Below, piece after piece: positions 46,597-54,307 of a stretch of 64,000 nt of DNA (the first letter of the stretch is position 1; each line of letters opens with the position of its first letter). Both the position numbers and the translations under genes were made by a program. The notes beneath the pieces are model-generated. The model was not told the DNA's origin, ran no database searches, and saw only the letters and a program-made list of their open reading frames with translations. Source of the stretch: Chitinophagales bacterium. GTDB taxonomy: Bacteria; Bacteroidota; Bacteroidia; Chitinophagales; Chitinophagaceae. The stretch lies in NCBI GenBank assembly GCA_026936105.1, contig JAIXKI010000002.1:139556-203555 (forward strand). Reading direction: 5' to 3'.

Positions 46597-47010
46597 TCAC
46601 AACTCTTTTTTCTTATTCTTACCTTTTTCTTCTTCCACGATTATTGAATTTTCATTTACGGATAGCAGCTTCCCTTCAGTTTTGATTCCATCTTTTCTCA
46701 GCACTTCAACATTTTTCCCTATGTTCTTAAAATATTGCCTCATCACTTTAAGAGGTTCATCCAATCCGGGTGATGATACTTCCAGAGAAAAATCATTTCC
46801 CGGGAAGGTCCCGCTTTCAACAATCTGCTTATAAAGATTCCGGTTTATCTGAACCAACTCATCAATACCGACACCCTGATCCGCATCTAAGAATACCCGT
46901 ATATTGTTCGAAGGACTGACCTTAATATCTACAAGAAAAAATCCCTGTTTATCACCAATCAGCGCCTCCACCTTCTTTTCCAGGGTCCTTATTTGTGATG
47001 TCTCATTCAT
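46597..47010 (-). CDS. rimP: Ribosome maturation factor RimP
   Basis: A 137-residue 30S maturation factor. The N-terminal alpha/beta domain contains FFLVDIKVSPSNNIRVFLDADQGVGIDELVQINR and the central SLEVSSPGLDEPL motif diagnostic of RimP; the C-terminal SH3-like domain is short. It is the first gene of rimP-nusA-infB (99 bp before nusA). Its leader carries a hairpin at 47024-47050. Confidence 0.95.
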   Translation of the reverse strand: MNETSQIRTLEKKVEALIGDKQGFFLVDIKVSPSNNIRVFLDADQGVGIDELVQINRNLYKQIVESGTFPGNDFSLEVSSPGLDEPLKVMRQYFKNIGKNVEVLRKDGIKTEGKLLSVNENSIIVEEEKGKNKKKEL

Positions 47011-47023
47011 GTGACTTAAAAGA

Positions 47024-47050
47024 AGAAGGGAACGGACCTCGTTCCCTTCT
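47024..47050 (-). promoter_or_regulatory. Hairpin in the 5' leader of the rimP-nusA-infB operon
   Basis: A perfect 11-bp inverted repeat (AGAAGGGAACG with CGTTCCCTTCT) around a 5-nt loop. It lies between the predicted start of transcription (about 47062) and the rimP ATG at 47010, followed on the minus strand by TTCTTTT. It could be a leader structure controlling translation or an attenuator. The stem is seen directly; the function is inference. Confidence 0.6.
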
Positions 47051-47068
47051 GTTCATCTTTTGCCGGGG

Positions 47069-47101
47069 CAAAGGTAAGGGAATACTGTTATTCATTCCAA
47101 A
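47069..47101 (-). promoter_or_regulatory. Promoter of rimP-nusA-infB (-33 TTTG, -7 TACCTTTG)
   Basis: On the minus strand TTTG (47101-47098) is separated by 21 bp from TACCTTTG (47076-47069), a full match to the Bacteroidota TTTG/TAnnTTTG promoter. It is about 60 bp upstream of the rimP ATG and gives a leader of roughly 50 nt. Confidence 0.7.
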
Positions 47102-47189
47102 ATATATCACAACCGGGTTTTGCCGTTTATTAACAGCTATTTGCTTGTTCGCTGAGGGTTAAATTAAAAGTCTGCCTTAACTTCGAAAA

Positions 47190-47429
47190 ATGATCTTCCG
47201 GGTTCTATTATATGCTTTTTTGTTCTACCTTCTTTACAAGATAGTTTTTGAGCTGGTCATACCCGTTCACAAAACCTCACAGCAGTTAAAAAAAGATTTC
47301 AGGGAGATGCAGGAACGTATGTCAGGCCAAATGAACACAGGGGAGAGTTCTGAAGCACCCTCTCCAAAGAAGACAAGTTCGTCAAAGGTCAATTCTGATG
47401 ATTATATTGAATTTGAAGAGATCAAATAG
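47190..47429 (+). CDS. Small single-span membrane protein (DUF4834-like)
   Basis: A 79-residue protein. An N-terminal transmembrane helix (about 2-24, RVLLYAFLFYLLYKIVFELVIP) is followed by a charged tail (QQLKKDFREMQERM), a Ser/Lys-rich stretch and the end DDYIEFEEIK. The layout resembles the Bacteroidota DUF4834 family of unknown function. It is divergent from the rimP operon. A -7-like TAACTTCG box (one mismatch) lies 4 bp before the ATG. Confidence 0.72.
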   Translation: MIFRVLLYAFLFYLLYKIVFELVIPVHKTSQQLKKDFREMQERMSGQMNTGESSEAPSPKKTSSSKVNSDDYIEFEEIK

Positions 47430-47457
47430 TTGCTTCTCCTTTATTTTTTTATTTTTG
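47430..47457 (+). promoter_or_regulatory. Promoter upstream of tRNA-Met (TTG -33, TATTTTTG -7)
   Basis: TTG (47430-47432), a 17-bp spacer, then TATTTTTG (47450-47457), an exact TAnnTTTG match. The TTG overlaps the stop of the preceding small gene. The tRNA begins 127 bp downstream, so the primary transcript would carry a long 5' leader containing a partial tRNA copy. Confidence 0.6.
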
Positions 47458-47480
47458 CGGCTCTTTGAGTTGTCCCTCGT

Positions 47481-47535
47481 TCAGGACCCTTAGTCTGGAC
47501 GAAGCATTGCTTGTCCCGATGCCGGCACTCAGACG
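47481..47535 (+). other. Degenerate partial copy of the tRNA-Met 5' half
   Basis: TCAGGACCCTTAG (47481-47493) is identical to 47582-47594, which covers the first ten bases of tRNA-Met and three bases before it. The next eight bases, TCTGGACG, differ from the tRNA's CTCAGACG by four transitions. CTCAGACG itself recurs at 47528-47535. The block also folds as an 8-bp stem (47477-47484 with 47495-47502) that displays the tRNA-like GACCCTTAG in its loop. No 3' half is present, so it is not a functional tRNA. Confidence 0.55.
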
Positions 47536-47584
47536 ACATGGTTCACAGATCTTAAAAATATTTTTTTGACTTGCAACATAGTCA

Positions 47585-47658
47585 GGACCCTTAGCTCAGA
47601 CGGTTAGAGCACCTGACTCATAATCAGGGGGTCGTTGGTTCGATCCCAACAGGGTCCA
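47585..47658 (+). tRNA. tRNA-Met (anticodon CAT); Ile2 (CAT, lysidine) not excluded
   Basis: A 74-nt cloverleaf: acceptor GGACCCT/AGGGTCC, D arm GCTC...GAGC, anticodon stem CCTGA/TCAGG with loop CTCATAA (anticodon CAT at 47619-47621), variable loop GGGTC, T arm GTTGG-TTCGATC-CCAAC, discriminator A. CCA is not encoded; a run of T follows. The first acceptor pair is G-C and the anticodon stem lacks the three G-C pairs of initiator tRNA, so it is an elongator Met or a TilS-modified Ile tRNA. Confidence 0.93.
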
Positions 47659-47777
47659 CAAATTTTTTTGTATTCGCAAACCAATATCCTGCACTTTCAT
47701 TTGCCGGATCGTAAAATGACTTCTTTAACCTTTTCTTAACCGGGATGAAAATATTTTTGTCCATTACATTTCAATTT

Positions 47778-48503
47778 ATGAAGAAAATATTACTGCCTGC
47801 TTTCCTGATACTTCTCGTATCTTCAGTATCAGCACAAAACGATCCGTCCTCAAAAAAGAAAAACAATATTGATCTGAGTGGTCGTTCCAATGATCATCTG
47901 ATGATCCAATTAGGCAGTTACGGATGGATCGGGAAACCGGATTCCATACATACCAAAGGGTTTTCAAAAAGTTTCAATATTTACTTCTTATTCGATTTCC
48001 CATTCAAAACAAATCCTCACTTCAGCGTGGCATTAGGCCCGGGTGTCAGCAACGATATGATGTATTTTAATAAAACTTATATAGGGGTAAAAGACAACAG
48101 CCCGACCATACCTTTTACTGATCAATCCGATACTACTCACTTCAAAAAGACCAAGCTGGCCATGGCCTGGCTGGAAGCCCCTGTAGAATTACGTTATACT
48201 TTTGATCCGGCTCATAATGACAAAAGTTTTAAACTGGCTTTCGGAGTGAAGATCGGCGCATTGGTAAATGTACATACACGTAATAAAGACCTCCTGACCC
48301 GTAACGGAGAGCCTTTACTCCAATACATACAAAAGGAAGCAAGTAAAAAGTTTTTCAACGGGAACAGAATCGCTCTTTCTGCAAGGGCAGGCTGGGGCCA
48401 TTTCAGCCTGTTTTATACATACCAGGCAAGCAGTTTATTTAAAGAGAATCGTGGGCCAAATGTCAATCCGCAATCATTTGGCTTAACCCTCAGCGGGCTG
48501 TAA
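47778..48503 (+). CDS. Exported outer-membrane beta-barrel protein (PorT-like)
   Basis: ATG 47778 gives a 241-residue protein with a perfect signal peptide (MKKILLPAFLILLVSSVSAQ). An upstream in-frame ATG at 47745 would bury it. The mature part alternates aromatic/polar strands (LMIQLGSYGWIG, FNIYFLFDFPF, FSVALGPGVSNDMMYF, LAMAWLEAPVELRYTF, FKLAFGVKIGALVNV, FSLFYTYQASSLF), fitting an 8-10-strand barrel like PorT-family proteins. Specific function unknown. Confidence 0.82.
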   Translation: MKKILLPAFLILLVSSVSAQNDPSSKKKNNIDLSGRSNDHLMIQLGSYGWIGKPDSIHTKGFSKSFNIYFLFDFPFKTNPHFSVALGPGVSNDMMYFNKTYIGVKDNSPTIPFTDQSDTTHFKKTKLAMAWLEAPVELRYTFDPAHNDKSFKLAFGVKIGALVNVHTRNKDLLTRNGEPLLQYIQKEASKKFFNGNRIALSARAGWGHFSLFYTYQASSLFKENRGPNVNPQSFGLTLSGL

Positions 48504-48621
48504 AAAATCATTTTATTTAAAATTTCAGGATTCTGCTGCCGGTTTAATTTTCTAAAAGATCAAACAGGCGAATAAGTATTTTTTAATTTTACCCTTTCCC
48601 TGAAGGGGAATTTTCATATCA

Positions 48622-49812
48622 ATGCCAAATAAAAAAAATAGCTTTAAAGAACAAGAAAGAGCAGTGTTGATCGGGCTGGTGCAGAAAGGACAAACCGAGC
48701 ATCAGGTGCAGGAATATCTGGATGAACTTTCATTCCTGGCAGAGACTGCAGGTGCATCTTCGGTCAAAAGATTTATACAAAAATTACCTCATCCGGACAG
48801 CAAGACGTTTATCGGCAAGGGAAAGCTTGAAGAGATCAAACAATATATCGCAGGAAAAAATATCCGTATCATCATCTTCGACGATGAACTCAGCGGTTCG
48901 CAGATCACAAATATTGAAAAAGCGCTGGATATAAAAACTATTGACCGTACTGACCTGATACTTGACATATTTGCCCGCCGGGCAAAAACAGCTCAGGCAA
49001 AGACCCAGGTTGAACTGGCTCAATATCAATACCTGCTTCCCAGGCTCAGAGGAATGTGGAAACACCTGGAGAGGCTTGGCGGCGGAATCGGTACCCGTGG
49101 CCCCGGTGAATCGGAAATCGAAACTGACCGTCGTATTGCCCGCGACAAGATCTCATTACTGAGAAAAAGACTGTCGGAGATAGAAAAGCAATCACTTACT
49201 CAAAGAAAAGAAAGGGGGGAGTTTATCCGGGTCGCACTGGTGGGCTATACCAATGTGGGCAAATCCACTATCATGAACATCCTCAGCAAGAGTGATGTGT
49301 TTGCCGAGAATAAATTATTTGCCACACTGGATACCACCACAAGAAAGATCACTTATGAAAGCACTCCATTTCTTCTGAGTGATACCGTAGGCTTTATCCG
49401 CAAACTGCCCCACCACCTGGTGGAGAGTTTTAAAAGCACGCTGGATGAAGTGAGGGAAGCAGATGTTCTCCTTCATGTAGTGGATATTTCTCATCCCAAC
49501 TATGAAGAACAGATCGGCGTGGTGAACCAGACCCTCAGGGAAATAGGCGTTTCCGAAAAACCCATAATCACCATTTTTAATAAGATGGACCTGTATGAAA
49601 AAGATGTATTCGATGAATGGCTGGGAGAAAGCACCAAGAAAGAGCTCCTGAAAGATCTGGAAGAAAGATGGAACAGGGAAACAAAAGAAAATGCTGTTTT
49701 CGTTTCGGCTATTGAACTAAAAAACATAAAAAAACTGAAACAAATACTTCTTCATAAAGTAAAAGAACTTTATCACATCCGCTATCCTTACAGATCAGAA
49801 TTCTATAACTGA
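48622..49812 (+). CDS. hflX: Ribosome-associated GTPase HflX
   Basis: A 396-residue Obg-HflX-family GTPase that splits or rescues stalled ribosomes. The N-terminal HflX domain contains FIGKGKLEEIKQYI and IIFDDELSGSQITNIEKAL. The linker has LPRLRGMWKHLERLGGGIGTRGPGESEIETDRR, a strict HflX signature. The G domain has G1 VGYTNVGKST, G3 DTVGFIRKLPHHL and G4 NKMD. The short C-terminal extension ends SEFYN. It is monocistronic, with no hfq next to it. Confidence 0.96.
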   Translation: MPNKKNSFKEQERAVLIGLVQKGQTEHQVQEYLDELSFLAETAGASSVKRFIQKLPHPDSKTFIGKGKLEEIKQYIAGKNIRIIIFDDELSGSQITNIEKALDIKTIDRTDLILDIFARRAKTAQAKTQVELAQYQYLLPRLRGMWKHLERLGGGIGTRGPGESEIETDRRIARDKISLLRKRLSEIEKQSLTQRKERGEFIRVALVGYTNVGKSTIMNILSKSDVFAENKLFATLDTTTRKITYESTPFLLSDTVGFIRKLPHHLVESFKSTLDEVREADVLLHVVDISHPNYEEQIGVVNQTLREIGVSEKPIITIFNKMDLYEKDVFDEWLGESTKKELLKDLEERWNRETKENAVFVSAIELKNIKKLKQILLHKVKELYHIRYPYRSEFYN

Positions 49813-49950
49813 TCTTATCCGGGTAAGAGGATGCCCCGTATTCTTATTGGTAAAACCATTTCGTTTCAGATCGTAAAATCATTGCACAGAAATTTAATTT
49901 CAACGCAACAATAAATTGATGAATGGGAGTTCATGTCCCTGCCAATAGTC

Positions 49951-49958
49951 TATTTTTG
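49951..49958 (+). promoter_or_regulatory. -7 promoter box of the S10 peptidase gene
   Basis: TATTTTTG, an exact TAnnTTTG match, 51 bp upstream of the ATG at 50010 in the gap after hflX. No clear -33 element. Confidence 0.45.
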
Positions 49959-50009
49959 AAGCCCCGATCCTTTAACATTTGAATTTCTAAATATTTTAAA
50001 ATTGAAACT

Positions 50010-51587
50010 ATGAATTGTAAAAAAATTATTCTGGCAGCCGGATTGATAATCCCGGTGCTTTTTTCCAATGCACAACAGCAGGGAAGACAACCGAATTTTC
50101 AAAGAACAACCTCTGTAGTACGTGACACCAGCGCTCCGGCGGGTAGTGTAAAAGCAGGCGCCAATCAATCTCGGAAATCTGTAACACACGGTGTTGCTAC
50201 AATAGGCGGGAAACAAATAAACTATCAGGCCGATGCCGGAATTTTAGTGTTGAAAAACTTGCAGGGAGTTCCCACCATCGGTATGTCTTATGTCGCTTAT
50301 TTCAAAGAAGGCGAAAGGGATGCTTCCAAAAGGCCGATAACCTTTATCTACAACGGTGGCCCCGGAAGTTCAACGGTATGGCTGCACATGGGTTGCTGGG
50401 GGCCTCAGAAAGTGAACATAAAAGATATGGAACGCTCAAGAGCGCCTTATACTACGGTCAATAACGAGTATAGCCTGCTGGATGTAAGTGACCTTGTATT
50501 CATAGACGCACCGGGTACCGGGTTTGGGGATATCATTTCAAAAGATCATGGAGGAGCCGGCGATCCTAAACAATTCTATGGCATTGACGAAGACGGCCAG
50601 GCATTTGCAAATTTCATAGCCCAATTCATCACCGATTATAATAAATGGGATTCTCCCAAATACCTGTTCGGCGAGAGCTATGGTACTTTCAGGTCTGCAG
50701 TAGTATCCAATCTTCTTCAGAGTCAGAAAAATATCAGTCTCAACGGGGTGATTTTGCTTTCGCAACTGCTCACCTACAGCAATATGACCGAAACAACTTC
50801 CAGCAATCCGGGTACCGATCTCCCTTATGAATTAATTCTCCCATCTTATGCAGCTACTGCCTACTATCACAAAAAATTGCCTGTTCAGCCTAAGTCATTG
50901 GAAGCTTTCCTGAATGAAGTGGAGAATTTCGCTTTGACGGACTATGCATTGGCTCTTAACAAAGGAGCTGACCTGGATGATGCTGCACGCAACAGCATTG
51001 CAGAGAAATTACATAATTACACCGGCCTTCCTGTCGAGTATATTAAAAAAGCAAACCTGAGGGTTACAGGCCCTCAGTTTTCTCAAACGTTACTCGGTGA
51101 TGAGAATCAGATCACCGGAAGATTGGATTCACGCTTTGCCGGGGATGCAATAAATCCTTTGAGTGAAACAGCACAATATGATCCTATGAACTCTTATATT
51201 TCCGCAGCTTTTACATCAACACTCAATTCTTATATCCGAAATGACCTGAAGTTTGGCCAGGATATGCAATATAAGATCAGTGGCATGGTTCAGCCCTGGA
51301 ATTTCCAAAGAAGAGGTTTTATCGGATTTCCCAATGTGATGAATGACATGGCAAGGGCCATGATCTACAACCCTTCCATGAAAGTGCTGCTAACCGGAGG
51401 TTATTATGACCTGGGCACTCCTTATTTCGAAGGAAAATATGAAATGAAGCACCTGCCGATGCCGGCTTCGCTGCAAAAAAACATTCAATACAAATATTTC
51501 GAATCAGGACACATGGTGTACCTGCACCCTGAAGCATTGAAGTCTTTGCACGATACGGTTGCCAAATTCATCAACGATACTCATTAA
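50010..51587 (+). CDS. Exported S10 family serine carboxypeptidase-like protein
   Basis: A 525-residue alpha/beta hydrolase with a signal peptide (about 1-22, ending SNAQ). S10 hallmarks are the oxyanion-region TFIYNGGPGSSTVWLHMG, the nucleophile Ser S223 in LFGESYGTFR, and the C-terminal SGHMVYLHPE with the catalytic His. The catalytic Asp is expected shortly before, in the GGYYDLGTP segment. These enzymes remove C-terminal residues from peptides outside the cytoplasm. The glycosylated C-terminal domain of yeast carboxypeptidase Y is absent, as expected in bacteria. It is a single gene, possibly ended by the hairpin at 51616. Confidence 0.92.
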   Translation: MNCKKIILAAGLIIPVLFSNAQQQGRQPNFQRTTSVVRDTSAPAGSVKAGANQSRKSVTHGVATIGGKQINYQADAGILVLKNLQGVPTIGMSYVAYFKEGERDASKRPITFIYNGGPGSSTVWLHMGCWGPQKVNIKDMERSRAPYTTVNNEYSLLDVSDLVFIDAPGTGFGDIISKDHGGAGDPKQFYGIDEDGQAFANFIAQFITDYNKWDSPKYLFGESYGTFRSAVVSNLLQSQKNISLNGVILLSQLLTYSNMTETTSSNPGTDLPYELILPSYAATAYYHKKLPVQPKSLEAFLNEVENFALTDYALALNKGADLDDAARNSIAEKLHNYTGLPVEYIKKANLRVTGPQFSQTLLGDENQITGRLDSRFAGDAINPLSETAQYDPMNSYISAAFTSTLNSYIRNDLKFGQDMQYKISGMVQPWNFQRRGFIGFPNVMNDMARAMIYNPSMKVLLTGGYYDLGTPYFEGKYEMKHLPMPASLQKNIQYKYFESGHMVYLHPEALKSLHDTVAKFINDTH

Positions 51588-51615
51588 AACATCAGAAATA
51601 CAAATATGAAAAACT

Positions 51616-51641
51616 AAAGGGGTTCCTGACCGGGCCCCTTT
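51616..51641 (+). terminator. Possible terminator hairpin after the S10 peptidase gene
   Basis: A 7-bp stem AAAGGGG/CCCCTTT with a 12-nt loop, 28 bp past the stop. The following TAATATTTAT is T-rich but is not a clean T run, so termination is only suggested. Confidence 0.45.
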
Positions 51642-51688
51642 AATATTTATGCTCTTTTAGTGATAAGGCCTTGTGCATGAAAGGGCGC

Positions 51689-51709
51689 AAAAAAACCGGC
51701 ATTTGCCGG
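51689..51709 (-). terminator. Rho-independent terminator of tRNA-Asn
   Basis: On the minus strand CCGGC-AAAT-GCCGG is followed by seven T. It starts 9 bp past the tRNA-Asn 3' end. Confidence 0.85.
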
Positions 51710-51718
51710 CTTATTCAG

Positions 51719-51792
51719 CTCCTCAGACTGGACTTGAACCAGTGACCCTCTGATTAACAGTCAGATGCTCTAACCAGCTGAGCTACTGAGGA
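51719..51792 (-). tRNA. tRNA-Asn (anticodon GTT)
   Basis: A 74-nt cloverleaf on the minus strand: acceptor TCCTCAG/CTGAGGA, D arm GCTC...GAGC, anticodon stem TCTGA/TCAGA with loop CTGTTAA (anticodon GTT), T arm CTGG-TTCAAGT-CCAG core, discriminator G. CCA is not encoded. It is a single tRNA with its own terminator. Confidence 0.96.
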
Positions 51793-52049
51793 ATCTTTAT
51801 TTTCCTGCCAGTAACCTGATATGGAAACTGTTTCCCCGTCCGGCAGGGCTGCAAAAATAGGGATATTCATCTTCTTTTAAAACTCCGGATTCAAAAATTA
51901 AACAGGCCTCCTGAAATGCCTGAACGGCCATTTTGTATCAGCCCTCCAGGATAGGAAAAGGCCATATTTCTTCTGAGTTTTTTACAGGAAAGCCGCTACA
52001 TTTTTAATACTATTGAGAAAAGCGGTTTCATTCATTAAATTACACCTTC
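51793..52049. other. Intergenic region between tRNA-Asn and smr, no gene seen
   Basis: About 257 bp divergent region that should hold the promoters of tRNA-Asn (minus) and the smr gene (plus). No exact TAnnTTTG box was found in either direction near the expected positions, and no coding frame is convincing. Confidence 0.4.
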
Positions 52050-52304
52050 ATGGCACGCATCAAACTGGACCTCCACGACATTTACAATGACAGCAAAGCA
52101 ATAGACCGGGCATTGCACGATGCATTTGAAGAAGCGATCAATAAAAAAATCAAAGAGATCGAGATCATTCCCGGAAAGGGCAGCGGACAACTCAGAAAAA
52201 AGGTAGAGCGTTTTCTGCAGCAACCCCATATCAGGCCGCTCTATCATCGCATCGAAAATGACAGCAAAAATTTCGGGCGGTTATTTGTTTATTTTAAATT
52301 TTAA
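52050..52304 (+). CDS. Stand-alone Smr domain protein
   Basis: An 84-residue protein that is just the Smr (small MutS-related) domain. It shows the IKLDLHDI strand (LDLH motif) and the IEIIPGKGSGQLRKKVERFL turn, the equivalent of HGKGxGxLR with Pro replacing His. The end LFVYFKF supplies the last strand. Smr domains act as DNA or RNA nucleases/nicking modules or in ribosome rescue. The His-to-Pro change in the first loop may weaken activity. It overlaps nothing and is 3 bp from the uracil-DNA glycosylase-like gene, so they are one operon. Confidence 0.85.
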   Translation: MARIKLDLHDIYNDSKAIDRALHDAFEEAINKKIKEIEIIPGKGSGQLRKKVERFLQQPHIRPLYHRIENDSKNFGRLFVYFKF

Positions 52305-52307
52305 ACG

Positions 52308-53006
52308 ATGTCCACCCGATCGCCGGCTAAACAAGCTTCTCTTGCCCGTAAGCTTATCCGTTTTTATAAAGATCTGCAGCCACCTGCCTCGTTACCCCGT
52401 GGGGTGGAATTACTTTATCCTCATAAACAAAAAGAAACGATGAATGTGGTTTCCGGATTCTTTAAAAAATATTACAGCACGGATCATAAAAGAAGGCTCA
52501 TCTTCGGCATCAATCCCGGGCGCTTTGGTGCAGGCATTACCGGGATCAACTTCACTGCTCCCAGGCAACTGAAAGAACATTGTGGCATTGATCATCCATT
52601 CGGGCAAAAGTCAGAATTATCTGCAGAATTCATCTATGAAATGATCTTACGGTATGGAGGAGTGGAAGCTTTTTACAACAACTATTTTATTTCTGCAGTA
52701 AGCCCGCTTGGTTATACCAGAAATGGTATTAACCTGAACTACTACGATGATAAAAAACTTCTGGCAGCCACCAAACCTTTTATTGTATCCAATATTCAAA
52801 AACTGATCTCTTTTGGATTCAGAACCGATCGCTGCATTTGTATAGGCGGAGCAAAAAACTTTGAATACTTATCTGCATTGAATGAAGAATACGGATTCTT
52901 TAAATTAATCGTCCCGCTTCCCCATCCCAGGTTTATTCTCCAATACCGTAGAAAATATAAGGAAGATCATATCCGCCGGTATCTATCCGTATTTCAAATC
53001 AATTGA
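52308..53006 (+). CDS. Uracil-DNA glycosylase superfamily protein (SMUG2/DUF4918-like)
   Basis: A 232-residue protein. Motif 1 reads RRLIFGINPGRFGAGITGINFT (catalytic loop with Asn, in the GINPG form), and motif 2 reads IVPLPHPRFILQY in place of HPSP. The YFISAVSPLGYTRNGINLNYYDD strand is characteristic of the DUF4918/SMUG2 group. It probably excises uracil or oxidised pyrimidines from DNA. It lies 3 bp after the Smr gene and 75 bp before the transporter gene, in one direction. Confidence 0.82.
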   Translation: MSTRSPAKQASLARKLIRFYKDLQPPASLPRGVELLYPHKQKETMNVVSGFFKKYYSTDHKRRLIFGINPGRFGAGITGINFTAPRQLKEHCGIDHPFGQKSELSAEFIYEMILRYGGVEAFYNNYFISAVSPLGYTRNGINLNYYDDKKLLAATKPFIVSNIQKLISFGFRTDRCICIGGAKNFEYLSALNEEYGFFKLIVPLPHPRFILQYRRKYKEDHIRRYLSVFQIN

Positions 53007-53081
53007 GCAGTGTATGTCCTGAAAAACTTAGAAGAGCAAAAGTTAAGATATGATACCTTTAGCAAAATATTTTTTAAGTCT

Positions 53082-54122
53082 ATGAGCAATAATGTCATTG
53101 ACCGGAACCGGGTTCGGCAGGTCTTTTTCATAGCACTGATACTGCTGATGGCCATCATATTGTTCCAACAACTCCACATCTTTATCCCTTCACTGCTTGG
53201 TGCGATCACCTTCTATGTACTTCTGCACCGGGTCATGTTTTACCTGACGGAAAAAAAGAAATGGAATAAAGCGCTCACCGCTTCTTTGCTGATGTTCATC
53301 TCTATTATTGTGATCCTTTTACCGGTAGGCTTACTGGCAAACCTGCTATCCTCAAAGGTCAGCTACGCCATACAACATTCTGATGAGTTAATAGAAGCCT
53401 TGAGAAAAATAGTTCATAATGCAGAACAGCGGTATGATGTCACCCTTCTGAGTGATGAAAATATCAACAAAATGGGCGAAGCCATTACCCAAAGCCTCCC
53501 AAAGATCCTCGGCGCTACTTTTAATACCGTCACTACCATCTTCTTTATTTATTTCATTCTATACTTCATGCTGGTGAACGGGCGCAGTATGGAAGATGCT
53601 TTATATGAATACATACCACTGAAAGATGAGAACGTAGATAAATTGGGAAAAGAGGTCAATGTGATGGTAGTGTCGAATGCAATCGGGATTCCTATCGTGG
53701 CATTGGCACAGGCGATCGTTGGTCTGATCGGATACCTGGTATTGGGAGTGAGCGAACCTTTTTTCTGGTTTGGAGTTACCTGGATCGCCGGCATGTTGCC
53801 TATTGTTGGAGCTGCATTAGCGTATGTTCCTATTGCCATCATCTTCTTTGCCCGGGATCAGAACTGGCAGGGAGTGGCGATGCTGATCTATGGTTTCGGC
53901 ATCATTGGTACTGTTGACAATGTAATGCGGTTTTCCCTGCTGAAACGAATCGGCAATGTTCATCCGCTGATAACCGTTTTTGGGGTGATCGTAGGGCTGA
54001 ATCTTTTCGGTTTTATCGGCCTTATTTTCGGCCCGTTGCTTATTTCTCTGTTCATCTTGCTCCTGAGAATTTACTCAAACGAATTCGTGTCCAAGCAAAG
54101 AGATGTCAAACACATTATGTAA
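53082..54122 (+). CDS. AI-2E family transporter (PerM/TqsA-like)
   Basis: A polytopic inner-membrane protein of 346 residues from ATG 53082; the frame is open from a GTG at 53010 but MSNNVIDRNRVRQVFFIALIL is a normal start for the family. It has about eight transmembrane segments in two groups, separated by the soluble region (about 85-150). Family motifs are SNAIGIPIVALAQAIVGLIGYLVLGV, TWIAGMLPIVGAALAYVPIAI and VIVGLNLFGFIGLIFGPLLI. Relatives export autoinducer-2 or move Na+/H+, and the substrate here is unknown. Confidence 0.88.
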   Translation: MSNNVIDRNRVRQVFFIALILLMAIILFQQLHIFIPSLLGAITFYVLLHRVMFYLTEKKKWNKALTASLLMFISIIVILLPVGLLANLLSSKVSYAIQHSDELIEALRKIVHNAEQRYDVTLLSDENINKMGEAITQSLPKILGATFNTVTTIFFIYFILYFMLVNGRSMEDALYEYIPLKDENVDKLGKEVNVMVVSNAIGIPIVALAQAIVGLIGYLVLGVSEPFFWFGVTWIAGMLPIVGAALAYVPIAIIFFARDQNWQGVAMLIYGFGIIGTVDNVMRFSLLKRIGNVHPLITVFGVIVGLNLFGFIGLIFGPLLISLFILLLRIYSNEFVSKQRDVKHIM

Positions 54123-54307
54123 AAGTTAAAACAACACTACTATTTTCGTATAACTACCCGAATGAGAAATGAATGACTCCGTATTTGTTCGAGAATCATT
54201 AAAAACACAATTTAATTCCTTGCATTTTTTTCATCCTGATAATAATTTTATATCCGAATCCGTTTACCTATCCTGTCTGGAAAATTCCGAAGAAAAACCG
54301 TACCCGA

